A DNA stretch of 64,000 nt from Soonwooa sp032078105 (GTDB lineage: Bacteria; Bacteroidota; Bacteroidia; Flavobacteriales; Weeksellaceae). Below the pieces are notes generated by a model. That model made no database searches, was not told where the DNA came from, and saw only the letters and a list, made by a program, of their open reading frames with translations. A program made the position numbers and the translations under genes. Shown one piece after another: positions 25,178 to 34,992 of the stretch. Location: the NCBI GenBank assembly GCA_046269235.1, contig JBJZOS010000002.1:1-64000 (forward strand), given 5' to 3'. Each line of letters opens with the position of its first letter. The first letter of the stretch is position 1.

Positions 25178-26773
25178 TTAGATTTGAGGTCCGCTAGCAA
25201 CTAATGCTTTAGCTTCGTCGTTATCTGTATATTGTTCAAAATTCTTGATGTATTTGGCAGCCAATTCTTTAGCTTTTGCTTCCCACTCTGCAGCATCAGC
25301 ATAAGTATCTCTTGGATCAAGGATTCCTTCAGACACGTTTGGTAACGCAGTTGGGAATTCAAGATTCATTACAGGAACTGTGTTTGTTTCCGCTTTATCA
25401 ATAGAACCATCGATAATGGCATCGATAATCGCTCTTGTATCTTTAAGAGAAATTCTCTTACCAGTACCATTCCATCCAGTGTTAACCAAATAAGCTTTAG
25501 CACCGTGCTCTTTCATTTTACCAATTAATGTTTGAGAATACATTGTTGGGTGTAATGATAAGAAGGCCTCACCAAATGCTGGAGAGAAAGATGGCGTAGG
25601 CTCTGTAATACCTCTTTCAGTACCTGCAAGTTTTGAAGTATAGCCGCAAAGGAAGTGGTATTGCGCTTGATCTTCTGTTAAGATAGATACTGGAGGCAAT
25701 ACACCAAAAGCATCAGCAGAAAGATAAATAATCTTTTTAGCATGACCTGCTTTTGAAGGTAAAACGATTTTGTTGATATGATAAATTGGGTAAGAAACTC
25801 TCGTGTTCTCAGTAATAGATCCATCAGCAAAGTCAACTTCTCCATTATCTTTAACCACAACATTTTCTAACAAAGCATCTCTTCTGATAGCACCATAGAT
25901 GTCTGGTTCTTTCTCTGCAGAAAGATCGATAACTTTTGCATAACATCCACCTTCGTAGTTGAATACACCATTGTTATCCCATCCATGTTCGTCATCACCA
26001 ATTAGGTAACGCTTAGGATCTGCAGAAAGTGTCGTTTTACCAGTACCTGACAACCCGAAGAATACAGCAACATCACCAGCTTCGCCAACGTTAGCAGAAC
26101 AGTGCATAGAAGCCATACCTTTTAGTGGTAAATAGTAGTTCATCATAGCGAACATACCTTTCTTCATCTCACCACCGTACCAAGTACCACCGATTATTTG
26201 CATTTTCTTAGTTAAATCGAACATTACAAAAACCTCAGAATTAAGTCCGTGCTCTTTCCAATTCGGGTTAACAGTTTCCGCTGAATTGATCACTAAGAAA
26301 TCAGGCTCTCCGTATTGATCTAGCTCATAATGAGAAGGACGGATAAACATATTAGTTACAAAATGCGCTTGCCAAGCCACTTTAGTTACGAATCTAACCT
26401 TAAGACGTGTGTCTGGGTTGGTACCGCAGAATGTATCAACAACATACAATTTGCCCCCCGACATATCTTTTTGGACAAGACCTAGTAATTCGTCAAAAAT
26501 TGCCGTTGTTGTTGGTCTGTTGATGTTACCATCCCACCAGATTGTATTTTCAGAAGCAGCATCTTTTACAATGTAACGATCTTTTGGTGATCTTCCTGTA
26601 AAAATGCCTGTTTGCACAGATACTGCACCCGTTGTAGTTAAAGTTGCTTTAGCAAATCCTTCGTTATTAGGATTCATTTCTTCTTGGAAAATTGTTTCGT
26701 AAGAAGGATTGTAAAGTATCTCTGCGTCAGTTGTGATACCATTACGCTCTAGGTAGCGTTTGATGTGTTCCAT
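25178..26773 (-). CDS. pckA: Phosphoenolpyruvate carboxykinase (ATP)
   Basis: PckA converts oxaloacetate and ATP to phosphoenolpyruvate and CO2, the gateway to gluconeogenesis. Seen: TGRSPKDRYIV near residue 60; the substrate region IGGTWYGGEMKKGMF; the kinase-1a P-loop FFGLSGTGKTTLSADPKR (about 240-258); the metal motif LIGDDEHGWDN; and YTSKLAGTERGITEPTPSFS near residue 385. At 531 aa it is typical of the ATP-dependent form. A -7 box TAAATTTG (26809-26802) lies 28 bases upstream. It is the last gene of a long minus-strand run but has its own promoter and terminator. Confidence 0.97.
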   Translation of the reverse strand: MEHIKRYLERNGITTDAEILYNPSYETIFQEEMNPNNEGFAKATLTTTGAVSVQTGIFTGRSPKDRYIVKDAASENTIWWDGNINRPTTTAIFDELLGLVQKDMSGGKLYVVDTFCGTNPDTRLKVRFVTKVAWQAHFVTNMFIRPSHYELDQYGEPDFLVINSAETVNPNWKEHGLNSEVFVMFDLTKKMQIIGGTWYGGEMKKGMFAMMNYYLPLKGMASMHCSANVGEAGDVAVFFGLSGTGKTTLSADPKRYLIGDDEHGWDNNGVFNYEGGCYAKVIDLSAEKEPDIYGAIRRDALLENVVVKDNGEVDFADGSITENTRVSYPIYHINKIVLPSKAGHAKKIIYLSADAFGVLPPVSILTEDQAQYHFLCGYTSKLAGTERGITEPTPSFSPAFGEAFLSLHPTMYSQTLIGKMKEHGAKAYLVNTGWNGTGKRISLKDTRAIIDAIIDGSIDKAETNTVPVMNLEFPTALPNVSEGILDPRDTYADAAEWEAKAKELAAKYIKNFEQYTDNDEAKALVASGPQI

Positions 26774-26801
26774 AATTTTTACTATATTATTTGACCTTTT
26801 G

Positions 26802-26809
26802 CAAATTTA
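26802..26809 (-). promoter_or_regulatory. -7 box of pckA
   Basis: The perfect consensus TAAATTTG lies 28 bases before the pckA ATG. No TTTG is found 20 bases upstream. Confidence 0.45.
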
Positions 26810-26879
26810 GAACGTTAAAGTAAGATTTTTAAAATAAATAAAATGACAATCGTCAGTTTTCAAAAAAATTAATTAAAAA

Positions 26880-27788
26880 TTACGAATATACCATTTCATC
26901 CCACGGTATTATTGTTTCAAAACCTTTTTTAGAAAAGTATCTTTCGTAATCCTCAAATCGTGAAGTTAGCACAAAATCGCCTCCCCAAGCCCCCAAAGAC
27001 TTAATAAAACAAGGACAATCATCAAAAAAACGTTTTTTTGTGGTTTCTAATCCTAGAAATCCCGAAAGCAGATTTTCGTGTTCTAACATCAAATCTGAAA
27101 ATTCTGACAGTTGATTTGTCTTTAAAACTTGTTGTGTAAGATGATTAAACTTCGCGATTAAATGTACGGATTTTTCTTTAGAACGATAGAGGCTGATGCC
27201 TTCCCTACTATCTTGCTTTTTGTTAAGATGAACAAATATTAAATCCTCCAAAAAACTGGGTTTGAAATCGACTTCTTGATAAGTAGGTAAATTATTTTCA
27301 ATTTTAAACAAAATCGAATGATTGGCTTTCGCGACGGCAACATCGTAACCACTTCCGCCCAAAGATTTTTCGTTTAAAACAAAAGCATCAACATCAGCCC
27401 ATTTAGCCAAAGAAGCCATCAAAGTCGAGCTACTACCCAGACCATAATTGGCGGGAAACTGCAGATCGGATGTAATCTCAATATTTTGATCAGCATCAAA
27501 TTTTGTTGAGCCGAGCAACTGACAGTTTTTTAAGATTTTCAAAACAAATTCGGCAGCGTCAGGATTGTTAGACTCGAGAACTTGCCACGACTTATAATCA
27601 ATCTTAGTTGTTAACCACACTTTTCCTTGATGTTTTCCTGTCCAAATTACTTGATGATTGGGCTCCTGTTGCTCTCTAAAAAAAAACTCTTGCCCCCAAT
27701 TGGTTGGTACAGCAAGAGCTTCGGCGCCGTCTAACACAACGTATTCTGAAGTGAGCAATAATTTCCCGCGAGAAAAAATTTGACTCAT
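26880..27788 (-). CDS. GHMP-family kinase (GYDIA type)
   Basis: A 302-residue small-molecule kinase of the galactokinase/homoserine/mevalonate/phosphomevalonate family. Seen: the ATP-binding motif PANYGLGSSSTLMASLA (about residue 112-128), the N-terminal GKLLLTSEYVVLDGAEAL block, and SLGGSGYDVAVAKAN, the variant that names the Bacteroidota GYDIA group. Position in the mevalonate pathway is possible because flavobacteria make isoprenoids that way, but no other pathway gene is nearby. It starts 9 bases after fabD and probably shares its transcript. Kinase fold confident, substrate unknown. Confidence 0.82.
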   Translation of the reverse strand: MSQIFSRGKLLLTSEYVVLDGAEALAVPTNWGQEFFFREQQEPNHQVIWTGKHQGKVWLTTKIDYKSWQVLESNNPDAAEFVLKILKNCQLLGSTKFDADQNIEITSDLQFPANYGLGSSSTLMASLAKWADVDAFVLNEKSLGGSGYDVAVAKANHSILFKIENNLPTYQEVDFKPSFLEDLIFVHLNKKQDSREGISLYRSKEKSVHLIAKFNHLTQQVLKTNQLSEFSDLMLEHENLLSGFLGLETTKKRFFDDCPCFIKSLGAWGGDFVLTSRFEDYERYFSKKGFETIIPWDEMVYS

Positions 27789-27797
27789 ATTTTTAAA

Positions 27798-28673
27798 TTA
27801 TAATGCAGAAGAGACGAAAACTTCTGGGTTAATTTTTTTGATAAGACCTTGTAACGTCTTACCTGGTCCCACTTCGATAAACATCTCAGCACCATCTTTA
27901 ATCATATTCTGTACACTTTGTGTCCACTTAACGGGACCTGTCAACTGTGCAATAAGATTTTTCTGAATTTCTAACGGGTCAGAAACTGCAGTCGTTGTAA
28001 TATTTTGATAAACAGGGATCGTTGCTTTTCTAAACTTTGTGTTTTCAATAGCTGCCGCCAATCTTTCTTGTGCTGGTTGCATCAAAGGAGAATGAAACGC
28101 ACCATTAACTGGCAACAACAAAGCTCTTTTAGCTCCAGCTTCTTTTAGTGCAACACAAGCGGCCTCAACCGCCGGAGTTTCACCAGAAATCACCAATTGT
28201 CCAGGACAGTTGTAATTTGCAGGAACAACAATACCGTCAATGGATTGACAAATATCTTCAACCATTCTATCTTCTAAACCGAGAATCGCTGCCATAGAAC
28301 TTGGATTGATATCACAAGCTTCTTGCATAGCTTCTGCTCGTGCAGCCACCAATTTTAGTCCATCTTCAAAAGATAGAACGCCATTTGCAACTAGAGCCGA
28401 AAACTCACCTAGCGAATGTCCTGCCACCATCTGCGCACCAAGTGCATCTGCAGCTTTAACACCAGCAACAGAATGAATAAAAATTGCAGGTTGTGTTACT
28501 TTAGTTTTTTTAAGATCTTCATCAGTTCCTGCGAACATGATGTTAAGAATATCGAAACCAAGAATCTCATTTGCAGAATCCATCAAATCTTTGATGTCTC
28601 TACGGGCGTCATACAGCTCCTTACCCATCCCAACATATTGAGACCCTTGTCCAGGGAATACAAGTGCTTTCAT
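27798..28673 (-). CDS. fabD: Malonyl-CoA:ACP transacylase
   Basis: FabD loads malonyl groups from CoA onto acyl carrier protein for fatty acid synthesis. Seen: the N-terminal VFPGQGSQYVGMGKELY; the nucleophile elbow VAGHSLGEFSALVA (Ser87); and the catalytic His in NGAFHSPLMQPA (about residue 200). The C-terminus has MFIEVGPGKTLQGLIKKI. Length 291 aa is standard. It lies 28 bases after the LysM protein gene and is followed by the GHMP kinase. Assignment secure. Confidence 0.97.
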   Translation of the reverse strand: MKALVFPGQGSQYVGMGKELYDARRDIKDLMDSANEILGFDILNIMFAGTDEDLKKTKVTQPAIFIHSVAGVKAADALGAQMVAGHSLGEFSALVANGVLSFEDGLKLVAARAEAMQEACDINPSSMAAILGLEDRMVEDICQSIDGIVVPANYNCPGQLVISGETPAVEAACVALKEAGAKRALLLPVNGAFHSPLMQPAQERLAAAIENTKFRKATIPVYQNITTTAVSDPLEIQKNLIAQLTGPVKWTQSVQNMIKDGAEMFIEVGPGKTLQGLIKKINPEVFVSSAL

Positions 28674-28701
28674 ATATATTAACTCTTTCCTATATTAATT
28701 T

Positions 28702-30654
28702 TTAGGGCACCAATCTTACCACTCTGTAACCTGTGTTAATGTAAGCACCATTTGGTTTTGCTCGAGTAAATTCGAACTTTGTCGCTAATTGCGTTTGCGA
28801 TTTATTAATTTGTTTAAAAATCTCGCCTTTTTTATTCTCACGAGACAACATATCATTAACCACGTCAAATCCTACAACGGCATAGCGACTTGGCGTTTTG
28901 CAATATTTAGTTTTGTAATCGTTAAGGACTCCTTTCTCGAAAGAACCTTCTGTATTAATTTTTTTATCCATCAAATACACCAAGCTCGATTGTGATAAGT
29001 CATCCATCTTTTTCTCAAAGATTGAATTATAAAACATGCTAAATGCTTTGTTACCTGTAACTTCTCTTGACAAGGTTATCAATCGATTTGCAAAAGCTGT
29101 ACCCACATTATCATCATCATTAGCAAGGACGGCAATAACTGGCGCAGATTGTCCTGTCATCATGTTTTGGTCTGCTTTGATGTCATTAGCAGAATTTACA
29201 ATAATAACTTCTGGCTTCTTCAGAGATTTCTCTAATCCAGCTTTTATTGCATTGGCATTGGTTTTAGAGTCATCTACTACAATGTATATTTTTTGATCGG
29301 AATAGACTTCACCAACTTCCTTTACAATCTTCTCGATGTAAGCGTCTTGGTTAGTTTCTGCAATTATTAAATTACTATAATCGTACAAATCTTCAGAATT
29401 AGCAAAAGGTGCTACTACAGGGATCTTTTTACTTTTTACAAATTCTAAAACCTCTAAAACACTGGTTTTAAAAAATGGTCCAATTATCAAATCTGTATTC
29501 TCTTGATTAATTTGCGAAACGCTATTTTTAAACGTGTTCTCATTACCAGCATCAATAACTTTGATATCAAGATTCATCCCAGCAGCAACGTTACGCTCGA
29601 TCGCCAACTTAGCACCAGTCATAAAGTCTAACGCCATCGATCTGTACTTGCTATCATTAGCATCAAAACCAAATGGCAACATCATAACAACGTTAAGTGC
29701 GTCACCATTCTTCTTACTGTACATAGGATCTAGTTTTTTAATTTTTAAAACCATACCTGCACGAAGACCATTAATTAAATCTGGATTAAGCGCCAACAAT
29801 TCGCTTAGATCAACATTATAACGATTCGTAATTCCGAAAACAGTATCACCACTTTTTACTGTATAGGTAATAAAATCATCCGCATGGCTTGTTGAATAAT
29901 TTGCAGAATTAACAGTCGTATTATTGTTGTTTGATGTTGATGTAGCCATCGTTGCTTTAGTTGGCTTTACATCTTCAGTTTCTGAGGTGGTTGTAACTCT
30001 ATCACCAGCAACTCGAATTTGCTCCCCTACTTTTAGACCTTTATCTTCAAGACCTGGGTTTAAAGCAAACAATTGTTTTTGGGTAATGATAAACTCTCTC
30101 GAAATTTTATAGTAATTGTCTTTTTCTTTTACCGTGTATAAATCTTTTGACTCAACAGTTGCAATTTTGGTAGGTTGTGTCGTATTACTGGTTGGCGTAG
30201 TTGTACTTGCTACAACCTCTGTACTTTCAGCATATTTCTTTATACTTTCCAAAGGAAGAATAACCTGATCACCAATCTTCATGTGAGAATCTAGATCGGG
30301 ATTAAGCTTTCTTAGATCTGCTTCCGAAATATGATATTGTTTTGTAATACCATAGATCGTTTGTTTTGGTTGCAGAATAATAGCTCCCGTTTTCGCAGTA
30401 GATGTCGTAGTTGTTACTTTAGAAGTCGTGGTCGTTGTTACAACTTTTCCAGATTTCGAAACCTTTAATACATCACCAATACCAAGCGCACCATCTTTAA
30501 CTTGAGGGTTAAGTTGATACAATTCAGCTACAGTTAATCCATACTTTTTGGCAATACCATAAGGCGTTTCTTTAGGTTCAACCTTGTGAGTTGCCTGTGC
30601 ACTTGCTGTTAAAACTGTTGCTAACGCTGATAAAACAAAGAATTTCTTAATCAT
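28702..30654 (-). CDS. LysM repeat protein with periplasmic-binding-protein domain
   Basis: A 650-residue exported protein. Seen: a signal peptide (FFVLSALATVLTASAQA); then four LysM modules, opening at HKVEPKETPYGIAKKYGL, LQPKQTIYGITKQYHIS, YTVKEKDNYYKISREF and YTVKSGDTVFGITNRY, separated by Thr/Ser-rich linkers. From about residue 330 the chain resembles a type 1 periplasmic binding fold as in leucine-binding proteins (LNVVMMLPFGFDAN, DLIIGPFFKTSVLEVLEF, KKIPVVAPFANSEDLY). LysM modules bind peptidoglycan, so the protein probably sits on the cell wall in the periplasm. The ligand of the C-terminal domain is unknown. It lies between bshC and fabD with short gaps. Confidence 0.85.
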   Translation of the reverse strand: MIKKFFVLSALATVLTASAQATHKVEPKETPYGIAKKYGLTVAELYQLNPQVKDGALGIGDVLKVSKSGKVVTTTTTSKVTTTTSTAKTGAIILQPKQTIYGITKQYHISEADLRKLNPDLDSHMKIGDQVILPLESIKKYAESTEVVASTTTPTSNTTQPTKIATVESKDLYTVKEKDNYYKISREFIITQKQLFALNPGLEDKGLKVGEQIRVAGDRVTTTSETEDVKPTKATMATSTSNNNNTTVNSANYSTSHADDFITYTVKSGDTVFGITNRYNVDLSELLALNPDLINGLRAGMVLKIKKLDPMYSKKNGDALNVVMMLPFGFDANDSKYRSMALDFMTGAKLAIERNVAAGMNLDIKVIDAGNENTFKNSVSQINQENTDLIIGPFFKTSVLEVLEFVKSKKIPVVAPFANSEDLYDYSNLIIAETNQDAYIEKIVKEVGEVYSDQKIYIVVDDSKTNANAIKAGLEKSLKKPEVIIVNSANDIKADQNMMTGQSAPVIAVLANDDDNVGTAFANRLITLSREVTGNKAFSMFYNSIFEKKMDDLSQSSLVYLMDKKINTEGSFEKGVLNDYKTKYCKTPSRYAVVGFDVVNDMLSRENKKGEIFKQINKSQTQLATKFEFTRAKPNGAYINTGYRVVRLVP

Positions 30655-30685
30655 CTGGAAATTTATATTTACAAAAATAAGGCTT

Positions 30686-32266
30686 TCAAATTAAATGTGA
30701 AATGATCAATTCTGATTTTTCGACATTCATCATATGGTAACAAGATTTTAGCCAATCTCGCCCAGCATCGGCATAAAAAACAGAAAAATTAAATTGTCGC
30801 TCTTGCCAAATTCCGCCAGGATGGACTTTTAAATATAAATCTTCATATTGTTTTAGCTTTTCGCCTTGCTTAATCCGCTCTGCACGTAACAATCTTTTTT
30901 GCATTCTTTTAAAAGATTTTAGCTGTCGTGTTTCTTCGGCTTCTACAAGGTTTTTAAAACTAATATCTGTCGAACCTGCTTCTTCTTTTAACACTAAAAA
31001 ACGTTTTTTCAAATTGTCTTCTTGTTGCCTTAAAAGCTCATGAAGTGGATGATTTTCAACCAAATGTTTTTTAATAATAACCGAAAAGTCGTCAAAAAAT
31101 TCTGCGATTGTCAAATTCAGTTTTTCAATCTTCTTAAATATTTTTTCATTTAAAAATAAAAGAGAATTTCTTGGAATTAGAATAGGAAACGGCAGTTCTA
31201 CCGATTGGAAAAAATCTGGAAGCTCCAACCAATACATGATCTCGGCGTTACCACCAACGTAAGCCAAATTCGGCAAAATGCTTTCCTGATACGCTGGACG
31301 AAGCACCGCATTTGGACTAAATCTTTCAGGCGAATTCTTTAATTCTTCCAAAATTTCAGCTTCGGAAAAACTAATGTCTGTGCCTAAAACCTTATAAACA
31401 CCATCATTTTTTTCAATACGATTGCGGGTTTCGGACAAATAGAAAAGATTTATTTCGCGCGGATTAACTTGGACTTTATGGTATTTTTGTTCAAGAAGCT
31501 GACGTTTTTCTGCTGTGGTTTTAAAAAGTTGTTCGTTTAATAATTCCTTTTTAAAAGTAGGAATCATCAATTTTTTAAGATGTTTGTCATCACCATCCAA
31601 CATTAACAATCCATAATCCGCAAAAAGATTTTCTCCAACAATTCGGGTTGCTTCAGCAAAAGTATTTCCGACTTTGTAAGCCTCCTTCATCATGAGAATA
31701 AGCTCTGTCCCGAAAACATGATCTTTAAACTCCTTCTCAAACTCAGAAATGAAAAACTGGTCTTCAACGTTTATACGACCAACTGCACCACCTTGTTTGG
31801 CTTTAGTTTGATAAAAATGATTTTCGGTTTTAAAATGGTTAATCTCATCAAAATCGTGGTCTTCTGTAGCCATCCAAAAAATCGGAACGAAATTTTTAGT
31901 TGGAAAGTTCTCTTTTAAAAAGTTTGCAGTTTTTATTGTTTGCAATATTTTATAAATGAAAAAAACAGGTCCTGTAAAAAGATTAAGTTGATGTCCGGTC
32001 GTTATCGTAAATGTCTCTTTATCCTTCAAGAGTTCCAGATTATGCTTTTGTAACTCTGTCAACTTTGAAGATTGCAACTGCGACGCTAAACTTGTATATA
32101 AAACCTCACGATTAGCTTTTGGAAAAGACTTTTGTTTTAATTCAATTTGTTTTGAAATATTATCAAGACTAAAAATCTTGTCGGTGGCAAAGCCCAAATC
32201 ATCATTAAGAAAATCCTTGATGAGCTGGGGAATATTTTTGATTTGATTAAAAGCTATATTCATCAC
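30686..32266 (-). CDS. bshC: Bacillithiol biosynthesis cysteine-adding enzyme BshC
   Basis: BshC adds cysteine to glucosaminyl-malate to complete bacillithiol, the main thiol of many Firmicutes and Bacteroidota. Seen: the nucleotidyl-transferase-like start with TITTGHQLNLFTGPVFFIYK (about residue 90), IFWMATEDHDFDEINHFK (the conserved EDHDxxE), LRPAYQESILPNLAYVGG and a long C-terminal coiled coil rich in Lys, Glu and Arg. Length 526 aa is typical. It starts 7 bases after the porin gene's stop, so the two are likely co-transcribed. Assignment secure. Confidence 0.95.
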   Translation of the reverse strand: MMNIAFNQIKNIPQLIKDFLNDDLGFATDKIFSLDNISKQIELKQKSFPKANREVLYTSLASQLQSSKLTELQKHNLELLKDKETFTITTGHQLNLFTGPVFFIYKILQTIKTANFLKENFPTKNFVPIFWMATEDHDFDEINHFKTENHFYQTKAKQGGAVGRINVEDQFFISEFEKEFKDHVFGTELILMMKEAYKVGNTFAEATRIVGENLFADYGLLMLDGDDKHLKKLMIPTFKKELLNEQLFKTTAEKRQLLEQKYHKVQVNPREINLFYLSETRNRIEKNDGVYKVLGTDISFSEAEILEELKNSPERFSPNAVLRPAYQESILPNLAYVGGNAEIMYWLELPDFFQSVELPFPILIPRNSLLFLNEKIFKKIEKLNLTIAEFFDDFSVIIKKHLVENHPLHELLRQQEDNLKKRFLVLKEEAGSTDISFKNLVEAEETRQLKSFKRMQKRLLRAERIKQGEKLKQYEDLYLKVHPGGIWQERQFNFSVFYADAGRDWLKSCYHMMNVEKSELIISHLI

Positions 32267-32273
32267 ACCAATA

Positions 32274-34190
32274 TTAACTAAATAAGTACCAAACGATTCC
32301 TAAGTTAAGACGAAAATCGTAAATCGGAAAATATGGCGCTGTATAAGATTTGTTCTGTAAAAATGTCGTATTAAAATGTTGCGCTTCGATGTAGAAAAAC
32401 ATTCTTTTCACTTTTAGATTAAAGTAAGCATCGGCGATTGGTTGCCCACCAATAGAATAAGCTTTGTCGTTCGGCAACATAAATTCGTTAAGAATCGGCG
32501 AGTAATCTCGCGACGCAAACTTGGTAAAATAATACACTTTGATACCTGCTTGGATTTCTGCTGCATCTTTGAAAGCTTTGGTTTGATAAAACAAATTTGC
32601 TCGTCCAATAAAACTTGGCATCGGATAATAATCTTTCCCCGAAATAGCATTTTGAAAATGTAGACGACCATTAAGGTTAAACTTACCGTAACGCAAAGTC
32701 GCTTCACCACCTACTTGCGTGATGTTGAGTGCATCGCTGGCCTGTAAAGATTGTCCTTGATTATTAAAATAAGCATAATTATCAACACGCACCAAATTGA
32801 GATATACGTTAGCGTCAAACCACTTTAGTCTCAGTTTTGCGCCAAGTTCTGTCACACTTTGATTTTTTGGATTGCTCAAATAATAGTTATAACTCGCGTA
32901 GTTGGAACTATTAAGGATATTATTAAAACTCGGTGTCGCACTTTGGAAATTAAAATGCGCATCGACAAAGTAATCCTTAATAGGCTCGAACTCAACTAAA
33001 TTTGTCGTTTTAAGAAAGTTTCCGAATGTATTACCATTAGAAAATTCAAGATAAGATTTGAGTTGAAAACGATTCCAAAGTTTAATTTGAAGATTTCCTA
33101 AAGCACCGAATCTATTTTCTTTTAATTTACCAGGAATCCCTAGAGAATCCGACGGGTAAAGGTTTCCGAAAGTTATATTCTGATGACGAACGCCTGCATC
33201 TAGCTTGAAATTCTCCTTGTCCCAAACCAGGCTAAATGTATTACTAAGATTATCCGAATATTTTTTAGAATTTAAACTGTAATCTTTGATAACATTTTTG
33301 CTAAAAAAATCATCTGCAACGGTTTGATTAAAATAGTATTTGTTGCCTTGATGCGACATGGTGTGGCGCAATTTGAATGGATACTTTTCTGGATCCAAAG
33401 GCGCAAACTCATGACTAAAGTAATAGCGACGATAGTAAAGTCTGGAGGTAACACCATCTAAATTTGTTTCTAAATTTTCTCGGTTTTTAAAACGAGAATC
33501 GCCACTCAAAAAGACACTTAGATCAGCAATACCGCCATTCTCTTCGTTGTTTACATTTTGATGAATGTAATGCGCGAAAGCTTCGTACTTTTTATTTTTA
33601 GAAATATAATGCCCCGAAAAAATAGTATTGTTAGAAGCCGCCAAACTGTTTCTGTACAAACCTTGCGAACGAAGCCCCATGTACTCTATCGCAAAATTGA
33701 AATTCTTACCTACATTTTGTGTATAAGTTGAGTTAAGTGCTGCGCCGTTGCGCATAGAGTTATGATACACAAACGTTGCTGTCGGCGTCTTAACATCATA
33801 ATATTTGACATCGTCCGAACCGAGAATAAAAAATGACTTATTAGTAGGCAACACGGACAAATTTTGCTCTTTATTGGTTTCAAAAATCAAAGGTTGAAAT
33901 CCTGAGCCAATATTGGAAAACTGAATTTTCCCAAAATTATCTCGGTTGTTAAATTGCGTGAATTCGTAAGAACGCGAAATAGAAAAACTCGTATCAAACA
34001 GCTTCTTCTGCGAAAATTGCGTTTGATACAAGTAATCGTTAATGCTAGGTTTAAAAATTTCGAGAGAGTCGGACTTTCCCGAAACCACAACCAAAGTATC
34101 TTCACTTTTTCTAGTTTCGTCCTTTGTCGTAACAATCTGCGCTGACAAAAACTGAATGCCGAAAAGTAATATTAAAAGAATGTATTTCAT
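32274..34190 (-). CDS. Putative outer membrane porin
   Basis: A 638-residue exported protein with a signal peptide (YILLILLFGIQFLSAQ) and a long series of amphipathic beta strands with alternating aromatic residues, ending in FRLNLGIVWYLFS. This is the aromatic-terminated last strand of an outer-membrane beta-barrel. It fits the Bacteroidota 'putative porin' family. Sequence blocks include SFSISRSYEFTQFNNRDNFG near the start and FALVWDKENF-like strands in the middle. No plug domain or TonB box is seen, so it is probably a passive pore. It lies directly upstream of bshC. Substrate unknown. Confidence 0.8.
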   Translation of the reverse strand: MKYILLILLFGIQFLSAQIVTTKDETRKSEDTLVVVSGKSDSLEIFKPSINDYLYQTQFSQKKLFDTSFSISRSYEFTQFNNRDNFGKIQFSNIGSGFQPLIFETNKEQNLSVLPTNKSFFILGSDDVKYYDVKTPTATFVYHNSMRNGAALNSTYTQNVGKNFNFAIEYMGLRSQGLYRNSLAASNNTIFSGHYISKNKKYEAFAHYIHQNVNNEENGGIADLSVFLSGDSRFKNRENLETNLDGVTSRLYYRRYYFSHEFAPLDPEKYPFKLRHTMSHQGNKYYFNQTVADDFFSKNVIKDYSLNSKKYSDNLSNTFSLVWDKENFKLDAGVRHQNITFGNLYPSDSLGIPGKLKENRFGALGNLQIKLWNRFQLKSYLEFSNGNTFGNFLKTTNLVEFEPIKDYFVDAHFNFQSATPSFNNILNSSNYASYNYYLSNPKNQSVTELGAKLRLKWFDANVYLNLVRVDNYAYFNNQGQSLQASDALNITQVGGEATLRYGKFNLNGRLHFQNAISGKDYYPMPSFIGRANLFYQTKAFKDAAEIQAGIKVYYFTKFASRDYSPILNEFMLPNDKAYSIGGQPIADAYFNLKVKRMFFYIEAQHFNTTFLQNKSYTAPYFPIYDFRLNLGIVWYLFS

Positions 34191-34230
34191 TCGTAAATTT
34201 TGAAATACAAAAATAAAGGTTTTTTATGAA

Positions 34231-34908
34231 TTAGTTTTGATTAATAAACTCAACTAATTTTATTAAGTCAGCTTCCTTTGAAAGATTGATCTTGTTAGAC
34301 TTGGCGAAGTCAGAGATTTTTTCTTTATTGTCTAAAGGAAGACTGACAAAGTCTTTCATATTTTTAGGAATTTTATAATAAGAATTATTTGAATAGATTA
34401 AATAAACATCTTTCTCTTTTGCGTAATAATCATTAGCATCTTTACCATAAGCATTTGGACTTTTTTCTCCTTTTAGCAACTCAACTTTTTCACGTTTATA
34501 TAATTTAGTTTTTGTGCCATCTTGTAAAAGAACTAAGTATCCAAACTTACTTTTATCGTCAATACGATAATTAAGACAGACATAAGTCTTTTTGAGATCA
34601 GGAAAATTAATTTTCAATCCTTCCTCCTTATTTGCGAAAAAGGTCTCGTTATTTTGAGAGAACTCCATTTCATCTTCATATGCATTATAACGCAAGGGTT
34701 GAACATCTTTACTATAATTAGCAATTATAACTTTAGCAAAATCTTTACTTGATGTGTAAGGAGATCCGTCAATGACATAGTCTTTTGATGATGGTCGGTT
34801 AGCTCTAGTAAAAAAATTACCTGTCGAAAATGAAACATTCTCGTTACCCGCTTGTGCAAATGTCATTTGTGAAGCAATCATCACAACTGCAAAAAAAATC
34901 TTTTTCAT
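34231..34908 (-). CDS. Exported protein of unknown function
   Basis: A 225-residue protein that I do not recognise. It has a clear signal peptide (IFFAVVMIASQMTFAQA) and then a soluble, Lys/Asp/Asn-rich chain. Visible features are an acidic patch AYEDEMEFSQNNETFF, a region YLVLLQDGTKTKLYKREKV that looks like a beta-rich domain, and a C-terminal ISDFAKSNKINLSKEADL. The last part could be a short helical module. It is placed between the SusCD operon's terminator and the porin gene, on the same strand. The length and composition suggest a periplasmic protein. Confidence 0.75.
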   Translation of the reverse strand: MKKIFFAVVMIASQMTFAQAGNENVSFSTGNFFTRANRPSSKDYVIDGSPYTSSKDFAKVIIANYSKDVQPLRYNAYEDEMEFSQNNETFFANKEEGLKINFPDLKKTYVCLNYRIDDKSKFGYLVLLQDGTKTKLYKREKVELLKGEKSPNAYGKDANDYYAKEKDVYLIYSNNSYYKIPKNMKDFVSLPLDNKEKISDFAKSNKINLSKEADLIKLVEFINQN

Positions 34909-34937
34909 AAAAGTAATTTGATTTACAAATATAATCT

Positions 34938-34969
34938 AAAAAAAATAGCCACCTCGATTGAGATGGCTA
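34938..34969 (-). terminator. Terminator of the first SusCD operon
   Basis: On the minus strand the stem TAGCCATCTC / GAGGTGGCTA (one mismatch) has a 4-base loop and is followed by eight T (34945-34938). Confidence 0.8.
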
Positions 34970-34992
34970 AAGTATTTAATATTTCAAAAAAA

